A DNA stretch of 64,000 nucleotides from Acetatifactor muris. GTDB taxonomy: Bacteria > Bacillota > Clostridia > Lachnospirales > Lachnospiraceae. The position numbers were made by a program, and so were the translations under genes. This document shows, in pieces, positions 1-8,911 of the stretch (positions are counted from its first letter, which is position 1; each line of letters starts with the position of its first letter). The stretch spans positions 1 through 64,000 of the forward strand of contig NZ_JANJZD010000003.1 of NCBI RefSeq assembly GCF_024623325.1, written 5' to 3'. The notes beneath the pieces were generated by a model. That model worked only from the letters and a program-made list of their open reading frames with translations. It was not told the origin of the DNA and did not search any database.

Positions 1-2
1 GG

Positions 3-185
3 ACTTCCGTGGAACGCTCCAACAAGCGCGAGAAAGAGGACTATAAATTAGAAGACGGCAGGCACCGCTCAACTAAGATGTGGTACTGCCGCCTCTACAG
101 CATCATGATGTTACAGCATCTTGATGCCTGGGAAATGCCATCGGCTGAGGCATTTCAAAAATCATTCTTAGGTTTAGCCGCCTAA
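3..185 (+). mobile_element. Transposase, C-terminal end (cut by window edge)
   Basis: An open frame runs in from the window edge and stops at TAA 183-185, giving about 60 residues. It contains VERSNKREKEDYKLE, then MWYCRLYSIMMLQHLDAW, and ends LGLAA. This basic-then-aromatic tail is like the end of DDE transposases of IS4/IS1182-like elements; the exact family cannot be named from the tail alone. The element lies immediately beyond the 3' end of murE, which reads towards it. No terminal inverted repeat could be fixed, because the other end is outside the window. Confidence 0.7.
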
Positions 186-307
186 TAATGATATCTTAAG
201 CGATTCCATAAGATTTTTCAAGGCATAGTACCCACTATGTCCAATGTTTATGTCCATTTTTCTCAAATTTCTTTTCCTGCACGATATTCAGTTGTCAATC
301 TTCGGTT

Positions 308-330
308 GGAATCTCCTTTATTGAGATTCC
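308..330 (-). terminator. Hairpin just downstream of murE
   Basis: GGAATCTC (308-315) and GAGATTCC (323-330) form a perfect 8-bp stem with a 7-nt loop, starting 7 nt past the murE stop. There is no clear U-run after it on the minus strand, so it may be a weak terminator or an mRNA 3' end stabiliser. The stretch 186-307 between it and the transposase stop holds nothing else I can identify. Confidence 0.4.
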
Positions 331-336
331 GAGAAG

Positions 337-1812
337 TTATATATGTGTCAGACCTCCGTCCAATAATTCCCGGATAATCTGCCTCTCATCCATTGGATAT
401 TTTTTCCCCTTTATCTCCTGATAATCTTCATGGCCTTTTCCTGCCAGCACAATCAAATCGCCCTCTTCCGCACTGGAAATCGCCCACGCAATCGCTTCCT
501 TTCTGTCGCATATTTCCACATATCTGCCTGCGGTTCTGCCGATTCCGGTCTTAATGTCCTCAATGATATCCTGCGGTTCCTCAAAACGGGGATTGTCAGA
601 AGTAATGACGGTTAAATCCGCCAGCCTTCCGCTGACTTCTCCCATCTCAAAGCGTCTGAGCTTCGAACGGTTTCCCCCGCAGCCGAATACACACACCAGG
701 CGTCCCGGCTGATATTCCCGCAATGTCGTCAGCAGGCTCTCCAGTGCCATGGCATTGTGGGCATAGTCAATCAACAGTGTAAATTTATCCGAAACAGGGA
801 CTTTTTCTATGCGTCCTTTTACCTTTGCCGTCTTCAGAGCTCTCTGAATCTCCGGAAGCTCCACTTTAAAATGGCGGCAGATGGCAATGGCACACAATGC
901 GTTATAGACGCTGAATCGGCCGGGGGCTGGCACTTCCACGGCAAAATCCATCAGCCCCGTCACATGAAATCTCACCCCCAGTTCTCCCGGCGTATGCACC
1001 AGTTCCAGATGCTCCGCCCGCAGCATGCTTTTCTCTCCCAGCCCAAAGGTCTCCAGTTCACAGGTATATCCCTCCAGCAGCTTTTCTGTATGAGTGTCAT
1101 CCGCATTCACGATTCCTGTCCGGCATTGCCTGAACAGAAGACCTTTACAGGCCATATACTCCTCAAAGCTGGCGTGTTCGTTGGGTGCGATATGATCCGG
1201 CTCCAGATTGGTAAAAATGCCGTAATCAAAGGTAAAGCCCTGCGTCCGATGAAGCTTCAGCCCCTGGGAAGAAACCTCCATGACCACAATTTCCACCCCG
1301 GCCTCCACCATTTTCGCGAAGTCCTCCTGCAGCACATAGGACTCCGGTGTGGTACTTTCCGCGGGAATATGTGTGTCCCCGATAATCGTTTCGATGGTTC
1401 CTATCAGTCCCACCTTAAAGCCGGCCTCTTCCAGAATGTCTTTTACCAGCCAGGTAGTGGTTGTCTTACCCTTTGTCCCGGTAATGCCGACGACTTTCAG
1501 TTTCTCCGCGGGATGTCCGAACCAGGCCGCCGAGATAAAGGCCATGGCATATCTGGTATCTGCCACTTTAATCACGGTAATGTCCTGTGCCGACAGATTC
1601 TCCACCGCTTTGGAGACTACCAGGACTTTCGCTCCCTTTTCCACCACTTCTGCCGCAAAGCAGTGTCCGTCAAAATTAGCGCCTTCAATACAGATGAAGA
1701 GGCTGCCCTCCATTACTTTCCGCGAGTCATAAACCACTGCCGTCACTTCTGTGTCCATGGTTCCCTGTATGCATTCATAATCTGTCTGTTCCAACAAATC
1801 CAGCAGCTTCAT
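337..1812 (-). CDS. murE: UDP-MurNAc-tripeptide synthetase (meso-DAP type)
   Basis: Cytoplasmic ATP-dependent ligase that adds the third residue of the peptidoglycan stem peptide to UDP-MurNAc-L-Ala-D-Glu. The 491 residues show the Mur ligase P-loop GITGTKGKTTT at about 109-119, the central domain with EVSSQGL, and the C-terminal domain with DNPR at about 406-409. In this family DNPR marks selection of meso-diaminopimelate rather than lysine. I start at ATG 1812 because AGGAGG lies 7 nt upstream (1820-1825); an in-frame ATG at 1866 would add 18 basic, uncharacteristic residues. The gene stands alone, last before a transposase remnant. Confidence 0.95.
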   Translation of the reverse strand: MKLLDLLEQTDYECIQGTMDTEVTAVVYDSRKVMEGSLFICIEGANFDGHCFAAEVVEKGAKVLVVSKAVENLSAQDITVIKVADTRYAMAFISAAWFGHPAEKLKVVGITGTKGKTTTTWLVKDILEEAGFKVGLIGTIETIIGDTHIPAESTTPESYVLQEDFAKMVEAGVEIVVMEVSSQGLKLHRTQGFTFDYGIFTNLEPDHIAPNEHASFEEYMACKGLLFRQCRTGIVNADDTHTEKLLEGYTCELETFGLGEKSMLRAEHLELVHTPGELGVRFHVTGLMDFAVEVPAPGRFSVYNALCAIAICRHFKVELPEIQRALKTAKVKGRIEKVPVSDKFTLLIDYAHNAMALESLLTTLREYQPGRLVCVFGCGGNRSKLRRFEMGEVSGRLADLTVITSDNPRFEEPQDIIEDIKTGIGRTAGRYVEICDRKEAIAWAISSAEEGDLIVLAGKGHEDYQEIKGKKYPMDERQIIRELLDGGLTHI

Positions 1813-1966
1813 ATCTTTTCCTCCTGATATTTTCCTTCCGCTCCCTTTCGGTTTATTGTCCGGCAAAGGTGTTCTTTTCTATTTTACTCTAATTTGTGAA
1901 TTTCTACCACCCTAAATTCACGTTTGGTTCACAAGGGTGAAAATATCTACAGGTAAATCAAAAAGG

Positions 1967-1996
1967 TTGGAAATATCCCGGCGCTCATGGTATAAT
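1967..1996 (+). promoter_or_regulatory. Sigma-A-like promoter, upstream copy
   Basis: TTGGAA (1967-1972), an 18-nt spacer, then TATAAT (1991-1996). A transcript from here would carry all four palindromes before reaching the gene at 2165. The second TATAAT (2128-2133) has TTGATT only 14 nt upstream, a poorer spacing. Confidence 0.55.
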
Positions 1997-2133
1997 GATT
2001 CTGCATTCGCAGAATACAAGTCAGCTTATGCTGACTTGACATCACTGCGTGATGCATTTTACCTGGCAATCCATGGCTTGAAAATCAAATGTCTCCTTCG
2101 GAGCCGCTTGATTTTCGGCGCTCATGGTATAAT
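1979..2133. repeat. Palindrome array bounded by an 18-bp direct repeat
   Basis: CGGCGCTCATGGTATAAT occurs twice, at 1979-1996 and 2116-2133. Between the copies lie perfect palindromes: 1998-2015 (ATTCTGC/GCAGAAT), 2017-2038 (CAAGTCAGC/GCTGACTTG, loop TTAT), 2040-2054 (CATCAC/GTGATG) and 2080-2116 (GAAAATCAA/TTGATTTTC with an inner CTCC/GGAG stem). Each 18-bp copy ends in a perfect -10 box TATAAT. The block sits directly upstream of the gene at 2165 and reads as a modular leader or mobile repeat rather than coding sequence. Confidence 0.8.
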
Positions 2134-2164
2134 CGCTTCATTAAATATTCAGGAGGCCCACAGA

Positions 2165-3178
2165 ATGGATGTATATCATAACAGCAATATATGGGGAAAA
2201 GGCAAAACTGGAACAAAACTGACAGCCCTCCCTGTCAGTCACTCTTTTCTTTGGGAAGAACAGGAAATTCTTATCCCGGCAGTCTATGTAGGCAAAGCAG
2301 GTGCCGTCCTTGATATATGCGCCAGAATCCCTGTAGAAGATATGGCTGCATTCCTGAAAAAATGGGATTATGAGCGGCGGATGTCATTAAGGACCCCGGA
2401 AGAATTTGAAATGATAGATGCGGACAACCCCGGAAGCAGAGAATTGGCCGTTGAAATATGTCTTGATGGTGTGCCGCTGGTATGTCGTATGAGCAGCAGC
2501 CTGAGATGGTATCCGGAAAATATAATCCAACTGGGGAGTGCCGGTCCAGCCGGCGAAGACGGGTTTGAAAATAATAAATCTGCCGTGGAATGGATGGAAG
2601 CTTATGGCTGCGACAGGGGATGCTGCTGGTATTTTGAGCGGCTTTCCTATAATTGGGACAATGAGCCAATACTGTCCCCTCAAAGAATATCTCTTGCTTT
2701 CCGGGCAAACTTAATCTCCGTCACTGCAGGGCATTTTTCCACTGACTTATCCTGCAATGGGGAAATGGTAAAGACAGCCCATCCCATAACAGGGCAGGAA
2801 TACACCCTGACGCTGCACAGATGCGAACAGATCAGGAACAGCTTCGCAGAAATCGGTGCGAAAGGTGTGGTTTACCCGGAATACTGCCAGGTACTCTCCT
2901 ACAGCATTGAGCCGGAAATAGACAGCAGCCTTTTTGACATTCGTGACTGCGCAGAAAGTGACCATCCGGAGATGGGTGATGCTCAGGACGCCCGGAGGCG
3001 GCCGGGCGGCTCAGACGGCCCCACGGCAGTCTTTATGGCGGGAAGAAATGTCTCTCCTGACAAACGGATGGCAGTTTCCTCCCTGCATTTTGAGCCTGTA
3101 CCAGCAGTACAGTGGCGGATGGTTTTTCGGATAAAGCCAAAGGATGATATGGAAATCAGCTTTCCCGTCAAAGCATGA
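2165..3178 (+). CDS. Uncharacterised protein of 337 residues
   Basis: I do not recognise this protein. It starts at ATG 2165 with AGGAGG 8-14 nt upstream; the open frame extends back to 1937, but that part crosses the palindrome array and is not credible coding sequence. The protein has no signal peptide or membrane segment, is rich in aromatic and Cys residues (GCDRGCCWYFERLSYNW near the middle), and alternates short hydrophobic and polar runs as a beta-rich soluble protein would. It is the only plus-strand gene in the first 10 kb, has its own duplicated promoter, and has no obvious partner. It could be accessory or recently acquired. Confidence 0.7.
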   Translation: MDVYHNSNIWGKGKTGTKLTALPVSHSFLWEEQEILIPAVYVGKAGAVLDICARIPVEDMAAFLKKWDYERRMSLRTPEEFEMIDADNPGSRELAVEICLDGVPLVCRMSSSLRWYPENIIQLGSAGPAGEDGFENNKSAVEWMEAYGCDRGCCWYFERLSYNWDNEPILSPQRISLAFRANLISVTAGHFSTDLSCNGEMVKTAHPITGQEYTLTLHRCEQIRNSFAEIGAKGVVYPEYCQVLSYSIEPEIDSSLFDIRDCAESDHPEMGDAQDARRRPGGSDGPTAVFMAGRNVSPDKRMAVSSLHFEPVPAVQWRMVFRIKPKDDMEISFPVKA

Positions 3179-3241
3179 TTCGTACAGGCAGCAGTATAAA
3201 CATTAATCACGCACCAATCCCCTGCTCCAGCGCATACCATC

Positions 3242-4570
3242 TTACTGTTCAATCTGGTCCGCATATTTTATTCTGTAAATTCGTTTCAGGGAATCGTTAA
3301 TACGCTCCTCCGCAATATTCCCGTTCTGCACAGCTTTCAGTACTCCCTGATAAGCCTGTTCAAAGTCCTCCGGCATCAGCAGCATGTCACAGCCTGCCAG
3401 GATGGCTCTCACAGCAGCTTCTTCCGCGGTATTGTATTCGGACACAGCCGCCATATTCAAAGCATCCGTAATGACCACACCGTTAAAGTGCATCTGTTCC
3501 CGCAGAATATCTGTCACCAGCATCCTGGAGAAAATGCAGGGTTCGTTGTCTCCGGTGAGGGCCGGCACCGATACATGGCTGATCATTATCATATCTGCTC
3601 CCGCGTCGATTCCCGCCTGAAATACGGTCAGCTCCTCCGCCCAGAACTGTTCTGCCGTTCTGTCCAGGGAGACCATGCCCTCATGTGTATCGCCTGTGGT
3701 GGCACCGATTCCCGGAAAATGCTTCAGGCACGCCGTCACTCCCTGTTCTTCAAGCCCTGCTCTCATGGAAGTGACAAATCCGGATACCGCGGACGCGTCT
3801 GCGCCGTAAGAGCGCTCCTTCATTATACTGCCATCCACATTGGCCAGATCCGCCACAGGTGCAAAGTCAAGATTAAATCCCAGCCCTGACAATGTACTTC
3901 CGATGCTTACCCCTGCCTGATATGCATTATCTGTATTCCCTGTGGCACCGATATCCGCGGCGCTGCCCGCTTCCGGCCCAATCCCCGAAGCAGCTACTCT
4001 CGACACGCTGCCGCCCTCCTCGTCCACCGCCAGGAAAAGCGGATATTTCGCATACTGCGCGGTGTTCTCCAGCATTGTCTTCAGCTGTTCCTCCGACTGT
4101 ATATTCTGCTTAAAATAGATAAGACCTCCTACCGGGTATTGGTTCAGCGCCTGCTGCGTTCCCTCTCCCGCCTGTATCACAGTGGAAACTCCGGTAATTG
4201 CTTCCGGGGCCACAATGAAAAGCCCCATTACTTTATCTTCCAGAGACATGGCCGCCACTTTCGCCTCCACCAGTTCCTCCAGCTTCTCCTCCGGCGTTGG
4301 CGCCGGCTCCGGTGTCACGGTTTCCTCCGGCACAGGTTCCGGCGTGGCAATAGACTCCTCATCTGCCAGCATATCGTCTATTAATTCCTTATTCTCCGCT
4401 TCCTGCTCTGTCGTCTTACTGTCTGACAGCAGATATCCGGTTACGAACACAATACCTGCGGCAGCAGCTGATATGAGAACTGTCAGTATCACATAGGAAA
4501 TAATCTGGTTTCTGACACGTCTCTTTCTCCTGAGCTCTCTTCTGTTCTGCAGTTTGTCATTGTTGCCCAT
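3242..4570 (-). CDS. GH3 family beta-N-acetylhexosaminidase-like protein, membrane anchored
   Basis: 442 residues. A basic N-terminus (RRELRRKRRVRNQ) precedes one membrane segment (about 24-48), then a Glu/Pro/Thr-rich linker (about 55-95), then a glycoside hydrolase family 3 barrel. KHFPGIGATTGDTHEG matches the NagZ signature KHFPG-x-G-D-T-x-x-D-S-H, where the His of the DTH loop acts as general acid/base. The predicted role is removal of terminal GlcNAc from cell-wall fragments or glycans outside the membrane. GAGG lies upstream of ATG 4570. The exported position differs from the cytoplasmic NagZ of E. coli and is like the Gram-positive exported forms. Confidence 0.85.
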   Translation of the reverse strand: MGNNDKLQNRRELRRKRRVRNQIISYVILTVLISAAAAGIVFVTGYLLSDSKTTEQEAENKELIDDMLADEESIATPEPVPEETVTPEPAPTPEEKLEELVEAKVAAMSLEDKVMGLFIVAPEAITGVSTVIQAGEGTQQALNQYPVGGLIYFKQNIQSEEQLKTMLENTAQYAKYPLFLAVDEEGGSVSRVAASGIGPEAGSAADIGATGNTDNAYQAGVSIGSTLSGLGFNLDFAPVADLANVDGSIMKERSYGADASAVSGFVTSMRAGLEEQGVTACLKHFPGIGATTGDTHEGMVSLDRTAEQFWAEELTVFQAGIDAGADMIMISHVSVPALTGDNEPCIFSRMLVTDILREQMHFNGVVITDALNMAAVSEYNTAEEAAVRAILAGCDMLLMPEDFEQAYQGVLKAVQNGNIAEERINDSLKRIYRIKYADQIEQ

Positions 4571-4926
4571 ATGTATCCTCGCTTTGTCTGACCGTCCGGC
4601 GCGTCTTCCGTCTCACTGTCCTGTTCCTGCCACTGTCTGTTCTGCTTTTACACTTCTTCCGGCTGCTGTCCAATACAGCGCACCTGGCCCTTCTCACAGA
4701 AATAAATCCGATTAACGCACATTAAGGAAATGAACCTGCGCCCATTTCCTTAACTTCCTCCGATTTATCCTCTGTATTTCATTTCTTTTGCATTATTCTT
4801 ATTCATCAGCATGTTAACTCTTCTGTGCACTGCCGGAAGACATTTTTATTATAGTAAACTCACGCGCATCTGTCAACAGATTCCGACAGATTTCTAAATA
4901 TTTCCAGCACATCCGGCCTTTCACTG
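4571..4926 (-). promoter_or_regulatory. Gene-free stretch with consensus promoter and long leader hairpin
   Basis: On the minus strand TTGACA (4876-4871), a 17-nt spacer and TATAAT (4853-4848) form a near-perfect sigma-A promoter aimed at the GH3 gene, about 270 nt before its start codon. The leader contains TTAAGGAAATG (4722-4732) paired with CATTTCCTTAA (4743-4753), an 11-bp perfect stem with a 10-nt loop, flanked by ATAAATC/GATTTAT. I could not fit it to a known riboswitch. The hairpin could also end transcription from lysC, but there is no U-run. Confidence 0.6.
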
Positions 4927-6246
4927 TCACAGATTCGTCAGCACGAAAATGTCATAAATTGCCCTGATTGCAGTTTCAAAGTCTTCGTTCGCCACACCGA
5001 TAATGATATTGAGCTCGGAAGACCCCTGGTCAATCATCTTGACATTGACATTGGCATGGGCCAGCGCGGAGAAAATTCTTCCTGCCGTACCCCTGGTGGA
5101 CTTCATGCCTCTTCCCACGACGGCAATCAGAGCGAGGTCCGATTCAATCTCAATGGCATCCGGCTTTGCCAGCCGGTAGAGGGCAGCCGCCACTTTCTGC
5201 TCTTTGTGCACGAAATCATCCTGATGCACAAATATAGTCATGGTGTCGATTCCCGAAGGAACATGCTCAAAAGAGATTCCGTTCTCCTCGAAAGCCTGCA
5301 GAACCTTTCTGCCAAACCCGATTTCGGAATTCATTTTATCCTTCTCAATATTGATGCAGCAGAACCCTTTCTTCCCGGCAATCCCGGTAATGACATATTT
5401 CGACTTCTGGCAGGTACTGCCCACAATCCAGGTGCCGCTGTCCTGAGGTGCGTTTGTATTGCGGATATTGATGGGAATCCCCTTCTGCCGCACAGGGAAA
5501 ATCGCATCCTCGTGAAATACCTCCGCCCCCATGTAGGAAAGCTCTCTCAGCTCCCGGTATGTAATCACGTCAATCCCCTTCGCATTGCTGATAATGTCAG
5601 GGTCTGCAATCAGAAATCCCGAAACGTCCGTCCAGTTCTCGTACACATCCGCCTGTACTGCCTTGGCCACAATGGAGCCTGTCACATCAGAGCCGCCTCT
5701 GGTAAAGGTCTTCACAGACCCATCCGGACGGGAACCATAAAATCCGGGAATCACCGCATTGTCGCCTTCTGCCAGTCTCGCCGAAAGCACTTCGTTGGTC
5801 CTGTCAGCATCAAATCTTCCGTTCTCATCAAAAAGAATTACATCCGCCGCATCGATAAATTCATAGTCCAGATAAGCGGCCATAATAATGCCGTTCAGAT
5901 ATTCTCCTCTGGAGGCGGCATAGTCTCTGCCCGCTTTTTCCTTAAAATTCTTCTCGATTGTTTCGAATACCTCCTCCAGATCTGCGGAAAGCTGCAGCCC
6001 CACAGTTATCTCAAAATATCTGGCCTTAATCGCGGATAATGCTTCCGAAAAGTCCTCACCGGCCTCTGCCAGGTCGTAGCAGGCATACAACATATCCGTT
6101 ACTTTGGTATCTTCTTTAAAGCGCTTTCCCGGCGCTGAAGGTACCACATATTTTCTGTCCGCATCACTGCGGACGATATCTCCCGCTTTTTTAAACTGCT
6201 CAGCACTTGCCAGAGAACTTCCTCCGAATTTTACTACTTTAGACAT
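4927..6246 (-). CDS. lysC: Aspartate kinase (monofunctional)
   Basis: Phosphorylates L-aspartate, the first step to lysine, threonine and methionine. 439 residues. The N-terminal amino-acid kinase fold opens with KFGGSS at about residue 5; the substrate loop is FTRGGSDVTGS. Two ACT regulatory domains follow (around 300-370 and 375-439, the second with SSELNIIIGV), so feedback inhibition is expected. ATG 6246 has AGGAG 8 nt upstream; a GTG 9 nt further out is possible. It follows the mutase-like gene by 76 nt in the threonine set. Confidence 0.93.
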   Translation of the reverse strand: MSKVVKFGGSSLASAEQFKKAGDIVRSDADRKYVVPSAPGKRFKEDTKVTDMLYACYDLAEAGEDFSEALSAIKARYFEITVGLQLSADLEEVFETIEKNFKEKAGRDYAASRGEYLNGIIMAAYLDYEFIDAADVILFDENGRFDADRTNEVLSARLAEGDNAVIPGFYGSRPDGSVKTFTRGGSDVTGSIVAKAVQADVYENWTDVSGFLIADPDIISNAKGIDVITYRELRELSYMGAEVFHEDAIFPVRQKGIPINIRNTNAPQDSGTWIVGSTCQKSKYVITGIAGKKGFCCINIEKDKMNSEIGFGRKVLQAFEENGISFEHVPSGIDTMTIFVHQDDFVHKEQKVAAALYRLAKPDAIEIESDLALIAVVGRGMKSTRGTAGRIFSALAHANVNVKMIDQGSSELNIIIGVANEDFETAIRAIYDIFVLTNL

Positions 6247-6322
6247 TTTTTCCACTCCTCATTGCCTTTTTGTAATTTAGACAAATTATCATAACAGACA
6301 TCGCTGAACTGTTATAAATCTT

Positions 6323-7525
6323 CTACACAGCCAGAAATTTATCAATCAGTCTGTATCCCGACGCCACAAAATTTCCTGTCTTCCTGCATTCTTCCTCATT
6401 ATAGCTCTGCTCATGCCGCCGGAGGCTGGTACTGTCATAGAGCATATAGGGAACGCTCTCCGAAGTATGGGTCCGCACCCGGACAGGTGTGGGATGATCC
6501 GGCAGTACCAGCAGCCGGAAGGCTTCTCCTGCATCTTCCATCTTCTCCACCAGCGGACCGATTACTTTCCCGTCGAGAAATTCAATGGCCTGAACCTTTT
6601 TCTCTGCATTTCCCTGGTGCCCCATCTCGTCCGGCGCCTCCAGATGAATATAGGCAAAATCATACCCCTGCCGGGTCAGAGCGTTCACAGCCGCCTCCAC
6701 TTTTCCGGCATAGTTGGTATACAGACCGCCGTTGGCACCTTCCACACAGGCCACACCCATGCCGGCGCCCACGGCAATTCCTTTCAGCAGGTCCACAGCT
6801 GATACCATCATTCCCTTTTTCCCCGTTTTCTCCTGGAAGGAAGTCAGAGCCGGCTTCGTGCCGGCTCCCCAGAACCAGCAGCAGTTGGCGGGATTCAGTC
6901 CCTTTTTCTTTCTCTCCAGATTGAGCGGATGATTTACCAGAATATGATAGCTTTTCTCCGTCATCTCACGGAGCACTTCGTCTTCCGGCAGATACTGCCC
7001 GATTTTCTGCCCCAGTATATCATGAGGCGGGGTCAGCTCCACTACTTTTCCCCTGTTCCAGATAAGACAATGTCGATAGCTGGTTCCCACATAAAACTGA
7101 TATGTCTCGTCTGCCAGCTGTCTTTCTACCTCCCGGAGCAGCACGGCACAATCCTCCGTGCTTATCTCAGAAGAACTGTGATCTATAATCCTTTTTTCTC
7201 CGAAGGGTCCCTCTTCCTCAGAAAGCGTCACGATATTGCAGCGGACGGCAATATCCGTGTCCTTCATGGGTACGCCGATACTCAACGCTTCCAGCGGAGA
7301 GCGTCCGGAGTAATACTTTTCGGGATTGTACCCCAGCACAGCGAGATTCGCGGTGTCAGACCCCGGCTTCATTCCCCCGGGAATCGTATGCACCATCCCC
7401 AGTTCACTGAGTCTGCTGAGTCTGTCCAGATTCGGTGTCTTTGCCCAGGCAAGAGGCGTCTTATTCTCCAGCGCGGCAATCGGTTCATCCGCCATGCCGT
7501 CACCCAACACCACAATATATTTCAT
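6323..7525 (-). CDS. Archaeal-type cofactor-independent phosphoglycerate mutase-like; proposed homoserine kinase
   Basis: 400 residues of the alkaline-phosphatase-like metalloenzyme superfamily. MKYIVVLGDGMAD gives the first metal-site Asp and PGSDTANLAVLGYNP carries the expected catalytic Ser; EAPDEMGHQG and LPDHPTP supply further metal ligands. The family name is phosphoglycerate mutase (apgM type), but members lying between hom and lysC have been proposed to be an alternative homoserine kinase. Here it lies between hom and lysC, and no classical thrB is seen nearby. That placement is seen directly; the kinase role is inference from context. GGAG precedes ATG 7525. Confidence 0.85.
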   Translation of the reverse strand: MKYIVVLGDGMADEPIAALENKTPLAWAKTPNLDRLSRLSELGMVHTIPGGMKPGSDTANLAVLGYNPEKYYSGRSPLEALSIGVPMKDTDIAVRCNIVTLSEEEGPFGEKRIIDHSSSEISTEDCAVLLREVERQLADETYQFYVGTSYRHCLIWNRGKVVELTPPHDILGQKIGQYLPEDEVLREMTEKSYHILVNHPLNLERKKKGLNPANCCWFWGAGTKPALTSFQEKTGKKGMMVSAVDLLKGIAVGAGMGVACVEGANGGLYTNYAGKVEAAVNALTRQGYDFAYIHLEAPDEMGHQGNAEKKVQAIEFLDGKVIGPLVEKMEDAGEAFRLLVLPDHPTPVRVRTHTSESVPYMLYDSTSLRRHEQSYNEEECRKTGNFVASGYRLIDKFLAV

Positions 7526-7595
7526 TGTTCTCTCCTTCCCGTATTACGCCGAATTCCACCTTCTGTAAATGTATTCCTGTCGCTGTTCACTTCAT

Positions 7596-8807
7596 TCACA
7601 GCAGACGTATTCTGCTTAAAACGGCGTCTCCAAGCAACGCGCACTTCTCGTTGAACTCTTTTTCCCTCATCTGAGCAGTGAAAAAGCCGAACGCTTCTCC
7701 ACCGTCCTGCAGCACAACGCTCTTCCCCCCTGCAAAAGTCTCCTCCACTGCCCTGCGTGCACCCGCTTTTGCTCTGAGGAAAAACCTGCGCTTTGTATCT
7801 GCCACTTCCGCCACTTTCGCCGCCTCTCTGTCCCAGATACAGATGACATTCCTGCCCTGATGCTTTGCGCAGTCTATCACGTCTGCCACCACCGCGCTTG
7901 CCGTGGGCAGCTTGCCGGCGCCGCGCCCGTAAAAAATCACGTCACCCAGCATATTCCCCGTGACCAGCACCGCATTAAACACATCGTTCACAGCGGCCAG
8001 GGGATATCCGGCGGAAAGCATAAAAGGGGCAACCATGGCCAGCACGCTTCCGTCCTCCTGCATCTTTCCTATGGCCAGCTGCTTAATCACCATTCCTTCC
8101 AGACGAGCATATTCAAAGTCGGCTCCGGTGATTCCGGTAATGCCCTCGGTGTATATCTCTCCTGCGTCCACATTCCTGCCGGTAATCAGGGATGAAAGAA
8201 TTGCCAGCTTACGGCAGGCATCATGTCCTTCCACATCCGCCTCGGGATTGCGCTCCGCATATCCCAGCTCCTGGGCCTGCTTCAGGGCCTCATCATACTC
8301 TGTCCCCTCACTGCCCATCTTTGTGAGAATATAATTCGTAGTACCGTTTAATATAGCCGTGACGGCCTCGATTTTCTCTGCCGTCAGCGCAGTATTCACC
8401 GAGCGGATTATGGGAATGCCGCCTCCCACACTGGCTTCAAACATATAATTACAATGCCGGGCAACAGCAAGCTCCAGGAATTCGGCACCGTGCTTCGCAA
8501 CCAGTTCCTTATTGGAGGTGCATACACTTTTGCCTGCTTCCAGCAGCTGCCTGGTAAACTGATACGCCGCACCGATCCCTCCCATGACCTCGCACACTAT
8601 ACTGATTTCCGGATCATTTAATATAGTGTCAAAATCATGTATGACACGATCTTCATACGGATCTCCCGGGAAATCTCTCAGGTCAAGAATATACTTGACT
8701 CTGACCTCATCCCCGGCCTTTTTCATCACTTCCTCATGGTTGCGTCCGATTACTTCCACCACGCCGCTTCCCACAACTCCGTATCCCAGCACTGCTATAT
8801 TTATCAT
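7596..8807 (-). CDS. hom: Homoserine dehydrogenase
   Basis: NAD(P)H-dependent reduction of aspartate semialdehyde to homoserine. 403 residues: Rossmann motif GYGVVGSGVVEV at 8-19, the NGTTNYILTKM segment, and the EAQELGYAE-type catalytic region (QELGYAERNPEADVEGHDA with the conserved Lys/Asp pair, then KLAIL). The C-terminus is a short, diverged ACT-like region, shorter than the about 430 residues of many bacterial Hom proteins, so threonine feedback may be weak. AGGAG is upstream of ATG 8807. It lies 104 nt after glyA and 70 nt before the mutase-like gene. Confidence 0.92.
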   Translation of the reverse strand: MINIAVLGYGVVGSGVVEVIGRNHEEVMKKAGDEVRVKYILDLRDFPGDPYEDRVIHDFDTILNDPEISIVCEVMGGIGAAYQFTRQLLEAGKSVCTSNKELVAKHGAEFLELAVARHCNYMFEASVGGGIPIIRSVNTALTAEKIEAVTAILNGTTNYILTKMGSEGTEYDEALKQAQELGYAERNPEADVEGHDACRKLAILSSLITGRNVDAGEIYTEGITGITGADFEYARLEGMVIKQLAIGKMQEDGSVLAMVAPFMLSAGYPLAAVNDVFNAVLVTGNMLGDVIFYGRGAGKLPTASAVVADVIDCAKHQGRNVICIWDREAAKVAEVADTKRRFFLRAKAGARRAVEETFAGGKSVVLQDGGEAFGFFTAQMREKEFNEKCALLGDAVLSRIRLL

Positions 8808-8911
8808 CGTAATCTCCTCTTCTCACTGCATTTTATCTGCCGCAATCCTGCGCATACTTTATGCCGGCAGAATATCCGGTTCCTCCATGCGCATAATATC
8901 GCGGCATTTTC

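Noticed and set aside
1937-2164. Upstream extension of the orphan 337-residue gene
   Set aside because: It crosses the palindrome array and the second TATAAT; ATG 2165 has the ribosome site.
8808-8911. T-box or threonine attenuator before hom
   Set aside because: Only 104 nt with no T-box sequence, specifier stem or run of Thr codons.
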